Source: Pseudomonas congelans (GTDB lineage: Bacteria; Pseudomonadota; Gammaproteobacteria; Pseudomonadales; Pseudomonadaceae). From it: 64,000 nucleotides of DNA. The stretch is taken from NCBI RefSeq assembly GCF_900103225.1, contig NZ_FNJH01000002.1, positions 654,345 through 718,344 on the forward strand, read 5' to 3'. Below the pieces are notes generated by a model. That model saw only the letters and a list, made by a program, of their open reading frames with translations, ran no database searches and was not told the DNA's origin. Below are positions 20,110 to 31,368 of the stretch, piece by piece; the first letter of the stretch is position 1; each line of letters begins with the position of its first letter. A program made the translations under genes and the position numbers.

Positions 20110-21354
20110 TCAAACCTTCTCGCTGCTGACCTGAACCTGCAGCGCCCGACCGGCGCCCATGCCCGCGATGATGGCGCCCAGCCCGAGTACCGCGAAGATC
20201 CAGCCAATCGCGTTCCAGCTGCCGGTCATGTCATGCACCACGCCCACGGCAAAGGGTCCGGTCGAGGCGATGGTGTAGCCGACGCCTTGCGCCATGCTCG
20301 AGAGGTTGGCGGCGACATGAGAGTCACGCGAGCGCAGGACAATCAGGGCCAGCGCCAGACTGAACGTGCCGCCCTGCCCGATCCCCAGCAGGATCGCCCA
20401 GCCCCACAGCCCGCCAAGCGGCGCGTACAGGCAGCCGAACAGACCGATCAGGGTCAGCGACATTACCAGCATGATTGCCAGACGCTGATCCTTGCCGCGT
20501 GTGGCCAGATAGGGCACCGCCAGCGCGCTGATGACTTGGGCGATGATCGAGCCGGACAGCAGCAGACCGGCCTGGGTCGGCGTCAGGCCGCGACCGATGA
20601 GGATCGAGGGTAACCAGCCAAAGACGATATACGACAGCGACGATTGCAGGCCCATGTACAGCGTGACCTGCCAGGCCAGCGGGTCGCGCAACAGGCCGCG
20701 GACTCGGTAAACATCGCGATGCGTGCCATGCACTTCACGCGCCTGCGGAAACCACAAAGCGGCGGCAATCAGTGCCGGAACCAACCAGAAACCCAGCCCA
20801 ATCTGCCAACTGCCACCGACGTACTGACTCAGCGGCACCGTCGAACCGGCTGCAATCGCCGCGCCCAGGCACAAGGCCATTGTGTAGACACCGGTCATGG
20901 CTCCGGCCTTGTGCGGGAAATCACGCTTGACGATACCCGGCAGCAGCACGCCGACGATTCCGATGCTCGCACCCGCCAGCAGACTGCCGGCAAACAGTCC
21001 GGTCTGGCCAAACAGACTGCGTACTGCCAGGCCTGCGGCCAGTGTCAGAAGCACTACCAGAACCACCCGTTCACTGCCAAACCGGCGGGCAAGAATCGGT
21101 GCCAGTGGCGCGAACAGGCCCAGACACAGGACCGGCAAGGTGGTCAGCAATCCGGCTTCGGCAGCCGACATGCCAAGGCTGTCGGACACCGTGTCAAGCA
21201 GTGGCGCGATGCTCGACAGCGCCGGGCGCAGGTTGAGGGCGACCAGCACCAGACCCAGCAGCAACAGCCAGGGGCGCTTCAAGGCAGAGTGGGGTTTATC
21301 GGTAGTCGGTTGGGGGCTGGGTTGAGCCTTGGCAGTCATCGGTTTCTCGGTCAT
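20110..21354 (-). CDS. MFS transporter, CynX/NimT family
   Basis: Inner-membrane major-facilitator protein of 414 residues with about 12 hydrophobic helices. The segment LVALNLRPALSSIAPLLD after the first helix is the hallmark of the cyanate/nitroimidazole (CynX/NimT/YycB) group. The substrate cannot be told. It converges with the NmrA-type gene and lies downstream of the aap operon, from which a terminator separates it. Confidence 0.88.
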   Translation of the reverse strand: MTEKPMTAKAQPSPQPTTDKPHSALKRPWLLLLGLVLVALNLRPALSSIAPLLDTVSDSLGMSAAEAGLLTTLPVLCLGLFAPLAPILARRFGSERVVLVVLLTLAAGLAVRSLFGQTGLFAGSLLAGASIGIVGVLLPGIVKRDFPHKAGAMTGVYTMALCLGAAIAAGSTVPLSQYVGGSWQIGLGFWLVPALIAAALWFPQAREVHGTHRDVYRVRGLLRDPLAWQVTLYMGLQSSLSYIVFGWLPSILIGRGLTPTQAGLLLSGSIIAQVISALAVPYLATRGKDQRLAIMLVMSLTLIGLFGCLYAPLGGLWGWAILLGIGQGGTFSLALALIVLRSRDSHVAANLSSMAQGVGYTIASTGPFAVGVVHDMTGSWNAIGWIFAVLGLGAIIAGMGAGRALQVQVSSEKV

Positions 21355-21458
21355 CAGGTATGTCGACCCTTTTCAGGGGGGCGGTATCCTGTTGGAGAAT
21401 CATCGCGAATACAAGGTTCAGCGCAATTGCATACAACCCAAGCAGTAACGACAGGCAT

Positions 21459-21487
21459 AAAAAAACCGGGCACATGGCCCGGTTTTT
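21459..21487 (-). terminator. Terminator of the aapJQMP operon
   Basis: AAAAACCGGGC and GCCCGGTTTTT (loop ACATG) with extra T residues on the minus strand, 19 bases past the aapP stop. Confidence 0.93.
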
Positions 21488-21505
21488 GACTCAGCAGATG
21501 TCGAC

Positions 21506-22270
21506 TCAGTGAATGATCTGACTGAGGAACAGCTTGGTACGGTCGCTCTGCGGGTTATCGAAGAAGTCGTTCGGCGCAGCCTGTTCGACGATTTCGCCCT
21601 TGTCCATGAAGATCACCCGGTTCGCCACGGTACGGGCAAAGCCCATCTCGTGGGTCACGCACAGCATGGTCATGCCTTCTTCAGCCAGACCCACCATGGT
21701 GTCGAGCACTTCCTTGACCATTTCCGGGTCAAGGGCCGAAGTCGGTTCATCGAACAGCATGATTTTCGGCTTCATGCACAAGGCACGGGCAATCGCCACA
21801 CGCTGCTGCTGACCACCGGAGAGCTGACCCGGAAACTTGTGGGCCTGCTCAGGAATACGCACACGCTCCAGATAGTGCATGGCGATTTCTTCGGCTTTCT
21901 TCTTCGGCATGTTGCGCACCCACATCGGCGCCAGCGTGCAGTTCTGCAGGATGGTCAGGTGCGGGAACAGGTTGAAGTGCTGAAACACCATGCCCACTTC
22001 GCGGCGGATGGTCTCGATCTGCTTGAGATCCGAGGTCAGTTCGGTGCCATCGACAATGATGCGACCCTGCTGGTGCTCTTCCAGACGGTTGAGGCAGCGA
22101 ATGGTGGTCGACTTGCCCGAGCCCGATGGGCCGCACAGCACGATACGTTCACCCTGGCGCACGTTCAGGTTGATGTCCTTGAGTACATGGAACTGGCCGT
22201 ACCACTTGTGTACGCCCTCCATGCGGATCATGCCTTCAGCGCCCAGAGGCTTATTGATAACTTCACTCAT
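21506..22270 (-). CDS. aapP: General L-amino acid ABC transporter, ATP-binding protein
   Basis: ATPase of the polar amino acid uptake system, 254 residues. Walker [10 protein letters not shown], signature LSGGQQQR, Walker [13 protein letters not shown] and the switch His (CVTHEMGF) are all intact. The ATG at 22270 has AGGAG seven bases upstream and is preferred to the adjoining GTG. It starts 10 bases after aapM and is the last gene of the operon. Confidence 0.96.
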   Translation of the reverse strand: MSEVINKPLGAEGMIRMEGVHKWYGQFHVLKDINLNVRQGERIVLCGPSGSGKSTTIRCLNRLEEHQQGRIIVDGTELTSDLKQIETIRREVGMVFQHFNLFPHLTILQNCTLAPMWVRNMPKKKAEEIAMHYLERVRIPEQAHKFPGQLSGGQQQRVAIARALCMKPKIMLFDEPTSALDPEMVKEVLDTMVGLAEEGMTMLCVTHEMGFARTVANRVIFMDKGEIVEQAAPNDFFDNPQSDRTKLFLSQIIH

Positions 22271-22280
22271 CACAAAACTC

Positions 22281-23378
22281 CTAACGCTTGTGGCCTGTGT
22301 CCAGCTTACGTTCCAAATGCATGGAATAGCGGGACATGCCGAAACAGAAGATCCAGAACACCAGGGCCGCGAAGACGTAGCCTTCAGTGGCCATACCCAG
22401 CCATGCCGGGTCGGCGGTAGCCTGCTTGACGCTGTTGAGCAGGTCGAACAGACCGATAATGATCACCAGACTGGTGTCCTTGAACAATGCAATGAAGGTG
22501 TTGACGATGCCGGGAATGACCATCTTCAACGCCTGCGGCAGGATCACCAGCCCCATGCTGCGCCAGTAACCCAGGCCCATGGCCGAGGCTGCTTCGTACT
22601 GGCCCTTGGGAATGGCCTGCATGCCGCCGCGCACCACTTCAGCAATGTACGCGGACTGGAACAGGATGACGCCGATCAGTGCACGGAGCAGCTTGTCGAA
22701 GTTCATGCCCTCTGGCATGAACAGCGGCAGCATGACCGACGACATGAACAGCACGGTGATCAGCGGCACGCCGCGCCAGAACTCGATGAACGTCACGCAC
22801 ACCACACGCACGGCCGGCATGTTGGAGCGACGACCAAGCGCCAGCAGGATACCCAGCGGCAAGGCGCCGACGATACCTACGGTGGCGATGACCAGGGTCA
22901 GCATCAGACCGCCCCACTGGCTGGTCGGTACGTTGGTCAGACCGAACGCACCGCCATGCAGCAGGTAGAACGCGACCACCGGGTAGATCACCAGGAAGGC
23001 AATACCGTAGACAGCCTTGCGTGGAAACTTCGAGATGAACAGCGGCGCAGCACCGACGATCGCCAGGATGGCGGTCAGGTCGACCCTCCAGCGCAGTTCA
23101 TTGGGGAAGTAGCCATACATGAACTGACCGAAGCGCTGCTCGATGAACACCCAGCAGGCACCCGCCTTGGTGCAGTCTGCCTTGGTCGTGCCGATCCAGT
23201 TGGCATCCAGCAGGGCCCAACTGATGATCGGCGGCACGACCAGATAGATCAGATACAGCGAGAGCAAGGTCAGCAGGGTGTTGATCCAGCTGGAGAACAG
23301 GTTCTGCCGCATCCACGCCATCGGGCCGAACACTTTGCCCGGTGGTGGCATATCAGGTTTGAAAGTATGAGTTGTCAT
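22281..23378 (-). CDS. aapM: General L-amino acid ABC transporter permease AapM
   Basis: Inner-membrane permease of the His/Glu/Gln family, 365 residues, longer than typical permeases because of an N-terminal extension with an extra helix (about residues 30-55), as known for AapM. The EAA-type loop [23 protein letters not shown] is in the C-terminal part. It lies 10 bases from aapQ. Confidence 0.95.
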   Translation of the reverse strand: MTTHTFKPDMPPPGKVFGPMAWMRQNLFSSWINTLLTLLSLYLIYLVVPPIISWALLDANWIGTTKADCTKAGACWVFIEQRFGQFMYGYFPNELRWRVDLTAILAIVGAAPLFISKFPRKAVYGIAFLVIYPVVAFYLLHGGAFGLTNVPTSQWGGLMLTLVIATVGIVGALPLGILLALGRRSNMPAVRVVCVTFIEFWRGVPLITVLFMSSVMLPLFMPEGMNFDKLLRALIGVILFQSAYIAEVVRGGMQAIPKGQYEAASAMGLGYWRSMGLVILPQALKMVIPGIVNTFIALFKDTSLVIIIGLFDLLNSVKQATADPAWLGMATEGYVFAALVFWIFCFGMSRYSMHLERKLDTGHKR

Positions 23379-23388
23379 GCGCTTTTCC

Positions 23389-24570
23389 TCACCGCTCGAT
23401 CAGCGCAATGCGCTTGTTGTACCAGTTCATCAGCAGGGAAATGCTGATACTGATCGCCAGGTACACGCTCATGGTGATGGCAATGACTTCAATGGCCTGC
23501 CCGGTCTGGTTGAGCACCGTACCGGCAAACAGGGAAACCATTTCCGGGTAGCCGATGGCTGCTGCCAGCGAAGAGTTCTTCGCCAGGTTCAGGAACTGAC
23601 TGGTCAGCGGCGGAATGATCACTCGCAGCGCCTGCGGGATGATCACCTTGCGCAGCGTCGGCCCAGGGCGCAGGCCCAGTGAGCGGGCCGCTTCGGTCTG
23701 GCCGTGGCTGACCGACTTGATGCCGGAACGCACGATTTCGGCGATGAACGCCGCCGTGTAGATGGTCAGTGCCAGGGTCAGGGAGATCAGTTCAGGGATC
23801 AGCACCCAGCCGCCCGAGAAGTTGAAGCCCTTCAGTTGTGGCAGCTCCCAGTGCACCGGGCTGCCGAAGATCAGCATGCTCAGGCCAGGGATGACCAGCA
23901 ACAACGCCAGGCCGACCCAAAACTTGTGAAACGGCTGGCCGGTGGCTTCGAAGCGCTTGTTGGCCCAGCGCACCATCATGACGATGGCGATCACGGCAAC
24001 GACGAGACTGACCAGGAATGCCCACGCGCCTTCGGCAGGCAATGCTCTGGGCATGTTGAGCCCGCGGCTGCTGACGAAGAACATGTCCAGATAGCCATGC
24101 GCCTGACGCGGACCGGGCAGCGTGAGGAATACGGCGGTGTACCAGAAAAGGATCTGCAGCAGTGGCGGAATGTTGCGAAAGACTTCGACATACACGGTGG
24201 CCAGCTTGCTGATCATCCAGTTCGGAGACAGGCGAGCGACACCAATGACAAAGCCCAGCAAGGTCGCCAGGACAATACCGATAACCGACACCAGCAAGGT
24301 ATTCAGCAGGCCGATGACGAACACACGGGCATAACTGTCCGCTTCGCTGTAGTCGATCAGGTGCTGAGCGATACCGAAACCGGCACTGTTCTCAAGAAAA
24401 CCGAAACCCGAGGTGATACCACGGTGCTGCAGGTTGGTCTGGGTGTTGTCGAAGATAAACCAGCCCAACGCGATCACCGCCACGACAGTGATGATCTGAA
24501 ATAACCACGCGCGCACTTTCGGATCGCTCAGAGAGAGCTTTTGCTTGGGTGCGACGATTTGCTTTTCCAT
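23389..24570 (-). CDS. aapQ: General L-amino acid ABC transporter permease AapQ
   Basis: Second permease, 393 residues, with the EAA-type loop EAARSLGLRPGPTLRKVIIPQ near residue 300 and about eight hydrophobic segments. A large periplasmic insertion in the middle is usual for AapQ. A strong hairpin separates it from aapJ upstream. Confidence 0.95.
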   Translation of the reverse strand: MEKQIVAPKQKLSLSDPKVRAWLFQIITVVAVIALGWFIFDNTQTNLQHRGITSGFGFLENSAGFGIAQHLIDYSEADSYARVFVIGLLNTLLVSVIGIVLATLLGFVIGVARLSPNWMISKLATVYVEVFRNIPPLLQILFWYTAVFLTLPGPRQAHGYLDMFFVSSRGLNMPRALPAEGAWAFLVSLVVAVIAIVMMVRWANKRFEATGQPFHKFWVGLALLLVIPGLSMLIFGSPVHWELPQLKGFNFSGGWVLIPELISLTLALTIYTAAFIAEIVRSGIKSVSHGQTEAARSLGLRPGPTLRKVIIPQALRVIIPPLTSQFLNLAKNSSLAAAIGYPEMVSLFAGTVLNQTGQAIEVIAITMSVYLAISISISLLMNWYNKRIALIER

Positions 24571-24601
24571 GAAATGCCCCAGGAAAAATCCAACAGAACA
24601 A

Positions 24602-24631
24602 CGCCCGACAGGCTGGGAAGCCTGTCGGGCG
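24602..24631 (-). other. Intercistronic hairpin aapJ-aapQ
   Basis: Perfect 13-bp inverted repeat CGCCCGACAGGCT with a four-base loop in the 70-base aapJ-aapQ gap. The minus strand continues with only a weak T-rich tail, so partial termination or protection of the aapJ 3' end is likelier than full stop. Such hairpins are known to raise binding protein over membrane component levels. Confidence 0.8.
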
Positions 24632-24640
24632 CCGGGTCAA

Positions 24641-25669
24641 TCAACGAATAGGTGGAGCGTACTGAATGCCACCGGCATTCCACAGAGCGTTCTGACCACG
24701 CTTGATTTTCAGCGGGGTGCCTTCGCCCAGGTTGCGTTCGAACACTTCGCCGTAGTTACCGACCTGCTTGACGATCTGCACGACCCAGTCCTTCGGCAGC
24801 TTGAGGTCCTTGCCGTAAGTACCGTCTGCGCCGAGCATACGGGCTACGTCAGGGTTCTTGGTCGACTTGGCTTCAGCTTCAACGTTCTTGGAAGTGATTT
24901 TGGCTTCCTCGGCGTTGAGCATGGCGAACAGGGTCCAGCGAACGATCGAGAACCACTCTTCGTCGCCTTTACGCACGACAGGGCCCAGAGGCTCCTTGGA
25001 GATGACTTCAGGCAGAACGATGTAATCGTCCGGCTTGGCCAGCTTGCTGCGCTGTGCGTAGAGTTGCGACTGGTCGGAAGTCAGTACGTCGCAACGGCCG
25101 CCTTCCAGCGACTTGGCGCTTTCGTCGGAGGTGTCGAAGGTGATCGGAGTGTATTTCAGGCCGTTCGAGCGGAAGTAGTCGGAGACGTTCAGCTCGGTAG
25201 TGGTACCGGCCTGGATGCAGATGGTTGCACCGTCCAGTTCCTTGGCGCTTTTGACGCCCAGCTTGTTGTTTACCAGGAAGCCGATACCGTCGTAATAAGT
25301 CACGCCGGTGAACACCAGGCCCATGCCCGCATCACGGGAGCTGGTCCAGGTGGTGTTACGCGAAAGGATGTCGATCTCACCCGATTGCAGTGCAGTGAAA
25401 CGCTCCTTGGCGTTCAACTGACTGAACTTGACCTTGGTAGCGTCGCCAAACACAGCGGCTGCAACGGCGCGGCAGACGTCAGCGTCGATACCTGTGATCT
25501 TGCCGGTGGAGTCCGGAACGGAAAACCCTGGCAGGCCATCGCTGACGCCGCACTGAACAAACCCTTTCTTCTGAATAGCGTCAAGCGTGGCACCGGCGTT
25601 GGCAGCCCCGGTCACACCAAACGCGGCCAAGGCGGTGACGACAGCCAGGGTGGATTTCAACATCTTCAT
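24641..25669 (-). CDS. aapJ: General L-amino acid ABC transporter, periplasmic binding protein
   Basis: Solute-binding protein family 3, 342 residues, the longer AapJ type. A clear signal peptide (residues 1-25, cleavage probably after AANA) leads to GATLDAIQKKGFVQCGVSDGLPGF. The motif GIDADVCRAVAAAVFG follows. A GGAGG ribosome site precedes the ATG. First gene of aapJQMP; it takes up a broad range of L-amino acids by family knowledge. Confidence 0.96.
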   Translation of the reverse strand: MKMLKSTLAVVTALAAFGVTGAANAGATLDAIQKKGFVQCGVSDGLPGFSVPDSTGKITGIDADVCRAVAAAVFGDATKVKFSQLNAKERFTALQSGEIDILSRNTTWTSSRDAGMGLVFTGVTYYDGIGFLVNNKLGVKSAKELDGATICIQAGTTTELNVSDYFRSNGLKYTPITFDTSDESAKSLEGGRCDVLTSDQSQLYAQRSKLAKPDDYIVLPEVISKEPLGPVVRKGDEEWFSIVRWTLFAMLNAEEAKITSKNVEAEAKSTKNPDVARMLGADGTYGKDLKLPKDWVVQIVKQVGNYGEVFERNLGEGTPLKIKRGQNALWNAGGIQYAPPIR

Positions 25670-26814
<1,145 letters not shown>

Positions 26815-26870
26815 AGCGCTCTGAACCCCTTGCGGCGGACCGCTTTTTGTAGCCCGCCATGGATGGCACT

Positions 26871-26907
26871 ACGCCGAGCACGGTTCTTGCTTTACACTGC
26901 TCGGCGT
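26871..26907. promoter_or_regulatory. Inverted repeat upstream of rhlB
   Basis: Perfect 10-bp arms ACGCCGAGCA and TGCTCGGCGT around a 17-base centre, ending 24 bases before the rhlB start. With no T-tract it is more like an operator or 5' UTR hairpin than a terminator. Confidence 0.55.
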
Positions 26908-26930
26908 ACATTCCTTAACCAATTGATGAG

Positions 26931-28388
26931 ATGACCGTGCTCAAAGCACTTAAAAAGATGTTCGGTAAGAGCGAGGCTGAGCAGCCTGCGCCTACTCCGA
27001 TAACCTCTATTCCCGCCTCTCCCGCTGCCACAGGCGACACACCGGATCATGCTGTCCAGACTCAGGCTCTGGACACGACCAGCGAGCCCTCCAAAGCCAG
27101 AGCGCCGCGCACCGACAAGCCAAGGGCAGAACGCCCGCGTCGCGAGCGTGTGACAAAACCGCCTGCGCCGACCTGGAAACTCGAAGATTTCGTCGTCGAA
27201 CCCCAGGAAGGCAAGACCCGCTTCCACGACTTCAACCTCGCACCTGAGCTGATGCACGCCATTCAGGACCTTGGTTTCCCGTACTGCACACCAATCCAGG
27301 CGGGCGTACTGGGCTTCACCCTCAAGGGCAAGGATGCGATCGGACGTGCCCAGACCGGCACCGGCAAGACCGCTGCGTTTCTGATCTCGATCATCGAGCA
27401 GTTGACCCAGACGCCTCCGCCTGCAGAACGCTACATGGGCGAGCCGCGCGCGCTGATCATCGCACCGACACGCGAACTGGTGGTGCAGATCGCCAAGGAC
27501 GCCGCCGACCTGACCAAGTACACCAACCTGAACGTCATGACGTTCGTCGGTGGCATGGACTTCGACAAGCAGCTCAAACAACTCGAAGCGCGGCACTGCG
27601 ACATCCTGGTCGCCACGCCAGGCCGCCTGCTGGACTTCAACCAGCGCGGCGAAGTGCATCTGGACATGGTCGAAGTGATGGTCCTCGACGAAGCCGACCG
27701 CATGCTGGACATGGGCTTCATCCCGCAGGTACGTCAGATCATCCGTCAGACGCCGCACAAGGGTGAACGCCAGACCCTGCTGTTCTCTGCGACCTTCACC
27801 GAAGACGTGATGAACCTCGCCAAGCAGTGGACGACGGACCCTTCCATCGTCGAGATCGAATCGTTGAACGTTGCCAGCGACAACGTCGAACAGCATATCT
27901 ATGCCGTCGCCGGTGCCGACAAGTACAAGCTGCTCTATAACCTGGTAACCGACAACGGTTGGGAACGGGTCATGGTCTTCGCCAACCGCAAGGACGAAGT
28001 CCGACGTATCGAAGAGCGCCTGGTGCGCGATGGCGTGAACGCGGCGCAGCTGTCAGGCGATGTGCCTCAGCACAAGCGCATCAAGACCCTCGAAGGCTTC
28101 CGCGAAGGCAAGATCCGCGTGCTGGTCGCCACCGACGTAGCCGGTCGCGGCATTCACATCGACGGCATCAGCCACGTGATCAACTTCACCCTGCCCGAAG
28201 TACCGGACGATTACGTGCACCGCATCGGCCGTACCGGTCGCGCTGGCGCCGATGGCGTGTCGATCAGTTTTGCCGGTGAGGATGACTCTTACCAGTTACC
28301 TGCCATCGAGGAAAAACTGGGCCGCAAGATCAGTTGCGAGACACCACCGACTCATCTGCTCAGGGCAGTGGTGCGCAGTAACGCCTGA
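26931..28388 (+). CDS. rhlB: ATP-dependent RNA helicase RhlB-like (DEAD-box)
   Basis: DEAD-box helicase of 485 residues. Motifs in order: Q motif [15 protein letters not shown], Ia [46 protein letters not shown]. Unlike E. coli RhlB it has an N-terminal Pro/Ala/Thr-rich, basic extension of about 80 residues and a short C-terminus. It probably works in mRNA turnover with the RNA degradosome. The ATG follows GATGAG with only a modest ribosome site. Confidence 0.92.
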   Translation: MTVLKALKKMFGKSEAEQPAPTPITSIPASPAATGDTPDHAVQTQALDTTSEPSKARAPRTDKPRAERPRRERVTKPPAPTWKLEDFVVEPQEGKTRFHDFNLAPELMHAIQDLGFPYCTPIQAGVLGFTLKGKDAIGRAQTGTGKTAAFLISIIEQLTQTPPPAERYMGEPRALIIAPTRELVVQIAKDAADLTKYTNLNVMTFVGGMDFDKQLKQLEARHCDILVATPGRLLDFNQRGEVHLDMVEVMVLDEADRMLDMGFIPQVRQIIRQTPHKGERQTLLFSATFTEDVMNLAKQWTTDPSIVEIESLNVASDNVEQHIYAVAGADKYKLLYNLVTDNGWERVMVFANRKDEVRRIEERLVRDGVNAAQLSGDVPQHKRIKTLEGFREGKIRVLVATDVAGRGIHIDGISHVINFTLPEVPDDYVHRIGRTGRAGADGVSISFAGEDDSYQLPAIEEKLGRKISCETPPTHLLRAVVRSNA

Positions 28389-28391
28389 TGT

Positions 28392-28841
28392 TTACTTCCA
28401 GCGATCAGCCGCCTGGTGATCGCTGTGACGGCCTTCGACCCAGCGCTTACCTTCCGACGTGTTTTCACGCTTCCAGAACGGCGCACGGGTCTTGAGGTAA
28501 TCCATGACGAAATCACAGGCTTCGAACGCCGCCTGACGGTGCGAGCTGGCAACCCCCACGAACACGATCGGCTCGCCGGGCTCCAGCGCACCGACCCGAT
28601 GCAGCACATCCACACGCAGCAACGGCCAGCGCTGCTCGGCTTCGGCAACGATTTTCGCCAGTGCCTTCTCGGTCATCCCCGGATAATGCTCCAGAAACAT
28701 GCCGGACACTTCTCGACCTTCATTGAAATCCCGAACATAGCCGACAAAACTGACTACCGCGCCGATGCCCAGGTTGGCAGCATGCAGCGCGTTGACTTCA
28801 GTACCGGGATCGAAAGCTGCTGCCTGGACGCGAACGCTCAT
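28392..28841 (-). CDS. moaE: Molybdopterin synthase catalytic subunit
   Basis: Large subunit of molybdopterin synthase, 149 residues, that converts precursor Z to molybdopterin using MoaD thiocarboxylate. Family features: GAVVSFVGYVRDFN, ASSHRQAAFEACDFVMDYLK and the C-terminal FWKRE lysine motif. Of three start codons in a row, the ATG at 28841 has the best spacing (six bases) from GGAGG. It ends four bases from rhlB, with which it converges. Confidence 0.95.
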   Translation of the reverse strand: MSVRVQAAAFDPGTEVNALHAANLGIGAVVSFVGYVRDFNEGREVSGMFLEHYPGMTEKALAKIVAEAEQRWPLLRVDVLHRVGALEPGEPIVFVGVASSHRQAAFEACDFVMDYLKTRAPFWKRENTSEGKRWVEGRHSDHQAADRWK

Positions 28842-28843
28842 CA

Positions 28844-29089
28844 TCAACCTCCGGTCACGGGCGGAAAGAACGCGACTTCATCGCCATCGGCCAACGGCTC
28901 GTTCGGTTTGCACAGTTCCTGGTTGCGAGCGCACATGAGGTTCTGCTCGCCAAGCACCTGCCAGGCGTCACCGCGCTGCAGCAGCATCTGGCGCAACGCG
29001 TCCAGCGTGGCGAACTCGCCTTCGACAGACTCGTTATCCAGGCCCAGAACTTCACGGTAACGGGCAAAATACTGAACCTGAACCTTCAT
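28844..29089 (-). CDS. moaD: Molybdopterin synthase sulfur carrier subunit
   Basis: Ubiquitin-like sulfur carrier of 81 residues ending in the functional Gly-Gly (FFPPVTGG). The ATG at 29089 overlaps the moaC stop by four bases (ATGA), so translation is coupled. The open frame upstream is ignored because it lies within moaC. Confidence 0.95.
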   Translation of the reverse strand: MKVQVQYFARYREVLGLDNESVEGEFATLDALRQMLLQRGDAWQVLGEQNLMCARNQELCKPNEPLADGDEVAFFPPVTGG

Positions 29090-29571
29090 GAGGAGACCTG
29101 TGCCTGATCGGCAATAAAGTGACCGCTCTTGCCGCCCAGCTTTTCCAGCAGACGAACCGACTCGATGACCATGCCACGGTCTACCGCCTTGCACATGTCG
29201 TAAATCGTCAGCGCGGCAACGCTGGCAGCCGTCAGGGCTTCCATTTCCACACCGGTCTGACCGGCCAGCTTGCAGCTCGCGGTAATGCGCACGGCATCAT
29301 CACCCTCGGCAGCGAGGTGGACCTTGATGCTGGTGAGCATCAACGGATGGCAAAGCGGGATCAGATCGCTGGTTTTCTTCGCCGCCTGAATACCGGCGAT
29401 ACGTGCAACGGCAAACACGTCACCCTTGGGATGACCACCGCTGACAATCATTTGCAGCGTCGTCGGCAACATGCGCACGAACGCTTCGGCCACCGCCTCA
29501 CGGGACGTCACGGCTTTATCCGTGACATCAACCATATTGGCGCGACCTTGGGAATCGAGATGAGTGAGCAC
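29086..29571 (-). CDS. moaC: Cyclic pyranopterin monophosphate synthase
   Basis: 161-residue enzyme of the second half-step of molybdenum cofactor precursor formation. The motif LIPLCHPL and the conserved [20 protein letters not shown] are intact. The start is a GTG at 29571 with AAGGAG spaced eight bases upstream, giving (M)[15 protein letters not shown] as in other pseudomonads. First gene of moaCDE; moaA and moaB are elsewhere. Confidence 0.95.
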   Translation of the reverse strand: MLTHLDSQGRANMVDVTDKAVTSREAVAEAFVRMLPTTLQMIVSGGHPKGDVFAVARIAGIQAAKKTSDLIPLCHPLMLTSIKVHLAAEGDDAVRITASCKLAGQTGVEMEALTAASVAALTIYDMCKAVDRGMVIESVRLLEKLGGKSGHFIADQAQVSS

Positions 29572-29679
29572 AACGTTACTCCTTGGCAGAAGCAAGAAGT
29601 GTAGAGGGAGTGGCAGTTACACGCTACAAGCTGCAGGCAAGGAACCCATTTACGCATGGGCTCCCCGCTTGCCTCTTAT

Positions 29680-31074
29680 TTACAAATGACTCTCCGCGTA
29701 TTCGGCCAGTATCGAGCGTGGCACGCCTTGCAGGGTGATGTGCACGCCGTTCGGGAAGTCCTTGAAGCGCTCCGTCAGGTAGGTCAGCCCGGAACTGGTG
29801 GCCGACAGGTAAGGGGTGTCGATCTGCGCCAGGTTGCCCAGGCAGACCACTTTGGAACCGGCACCGGCACGGGTGATGATGGTTTTCATCTGGTGCGGAG
29901 TCAGGTTCTGGCATTCATCGATCAGGATCAGGCTTTGCTGGAAGCTGCGACCTCGAATGTAGTTGAGGGATTTGAACTGCAACGGCACCTTGCTGAGGAT
30001 GTAGTCGACACTGCCATGGGTGTTTTCGTCATCCATGTGCAACGCTTCGAGGTTGTCGGTGATCGCACCGAGCCAAGGCTCCATCTTTTCCGCTTCGGTG
30101 CCGGGCAGGAACCCGATTTCCTGATCCAGCCCCTGAACGCTACGGGTGGCAATGATGCGCCGATAGCGCTTGGTGACCATGGTCTGCTCGATGGCAGCAG
30201 CCAGGGCCAGAATGGTTTTACCCGAGCCTGCAGCGCCTGACAGGTTGACCAGATGAATATCCGGATCGAGCAACGCGAACAGCGCCAGCCCCTGATAGAT
30301 ATCGCGCGGCTTGAGTCCCCAGGCCTCCTGATGCAGCAAAGGCTCCTGGTGCATATCCAGAATCAACAGTTCGTCGTTCTTGACGCCCTTGATCCAGCCT
30401 ACAAATCCCTGCTCATCGACAATGAACTCGTTGATATGAACCGCCGGCAGCATTTCGGTAAGCTGCACGCGGTGCCAGGTACGGCCGCGCTCCTGACGGG
30501 TATCGACCTTGCTGACGCGGTCCCAGAACGAACCGGTCATGTCGTGGTAGCCACGCGACAACAGCGAAACGTCGTCGACCAGCTGGTCGGTGCTGTAATC
30601 CTCGGCAGCAATGCCGCAGGCGCGCGCCTTGAGGCGCATGTTGATGTCTTTGGTCACCAGCACGACGCTCAAGTCCTTGTTGCGCGCATGCAGGTCGATC
30701 AATTGGTTGATGATGATGTTGTCGTTCAGGTGCTCGGGCAGCAGGCTGTTGGGTTCCTCGCGCTTGCTCATCAAAATCGACAGGTAGCCCTTGAACACGC
30801 CTGTTCCACGGTCGATGGGCACGCCCTTCTCGACTTCCTCAGGCGAAGCTTCACCCAGAGTCTTGTCGATCAGGCGGATGGCCTGGCGGCACTCGGCAGC
30901 AACCGAATGTTTACCGGCCTTGAGCTTGTCCAGTTCCTCCAGAACCGTCATGGGGATGGCGACGTGGTGTTCTTCGAAGTTCAGCAGTGCGTTTGGATCA
31001 TGAATCAATACGTTGGTATCGAGCACGTAAAGGATTGGCTGGTTGGTGGAAGGGGTGCGTCCGTGGTCATCCAT
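29680..31074 (-). CDS. PIN-PhoH fusion ATPase (PhoH2 type)
   Basis: 464-residue two-domain protein: an N-terminal PIN ribonuclease-like domain (VLDTNVLIHDPNAL, residues 17-30, with conserved acidic residues) and a C-terminal PhoH P-loop ATPase (Walker A GAAGSGKT, Walker B LILIDECQNL). Mycobacterial PhoH2 proteins are sequence-specific RNA helicase/RNases; the role in Pseudomonas is not settled. It stands alone, downstream of nothing on its strand for 300 bases. Confidence 0.92.
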   Translation of the reverse strand: MDDHGRTPSTNQPILYVLDTNVLIHDPNALLNFEEHHVAIPMTVLEELDKLKAGKHSVAAECRQAIRLIDKTLGEASPEEVEKGVPIDRGTGVFKGYLSILMSKREEPNSLLPEHLNDNIIINQLIDLHARNKDLSVVLVTKDINMRLKARACGIAAEDYSTDQLVDDVSLLSRGYHDMTGSFWDRVSKVDTRQERGRTWHRVQLTEMLPAVHINEFIVDEQGFVGWIKGVKNDELLILDMHQEPLLHQEAWGLKPRDIYQGLALFALLDPDIHLVNLSGAAGSGKTILALAAAIEQTMVTKRYRRIIATRSVQGLDQEIGFLPGTEAEKMEPWLGAITDNLEALHMDDENTHGSVDYILSKVPLQFKSLNYIRGRSFQQSLILIDECQNLTPHQMKTIITRAGAGSKVVCLGNLAQIDTPYLSATSSGLTYLTERFKDFPNGVHITLQGVPRSILAEYAESHL

Positions 31075-31368
31075 ACTCGCTCACCTTTATAGAAGCCGGG
31101 CGACGCAGAACCACGACAGTACTGCGCCACGAAAAGGCCGCCGGATTCTCCCCTTCAGGCAGGGCAGAAATGTCGCTCAAGGTGGGTCTTGGAAGACGCC
31201 ACCTGTGTTGCAGGTTTCGGCGGTCTGTATTCGTAATACAGCAAAAGGGATGACAGAAAAAAGCTCTTTGACAGTTTTTTGAAGTTTATTTCACAGCCTG
31301 ACGAATAGGGCTTGGCGGACGTACCCGGCGCGTTTAAAGTCGGAAGTCCGCCCACGCCGAATCTGCCT

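Noticed and set aside
26832..26848. GCGG-CGGA-CCGC followed by five T after the esterase gene
   Set aside because: A four-base stem is too short for a confident terminator.
29620..29670. Terminator-like repeat between moaC and the phoH-type gene
   Set aside because: Only short imperfect pairing (AGGCAA/TTGCCT) with no T-tract in the right place.
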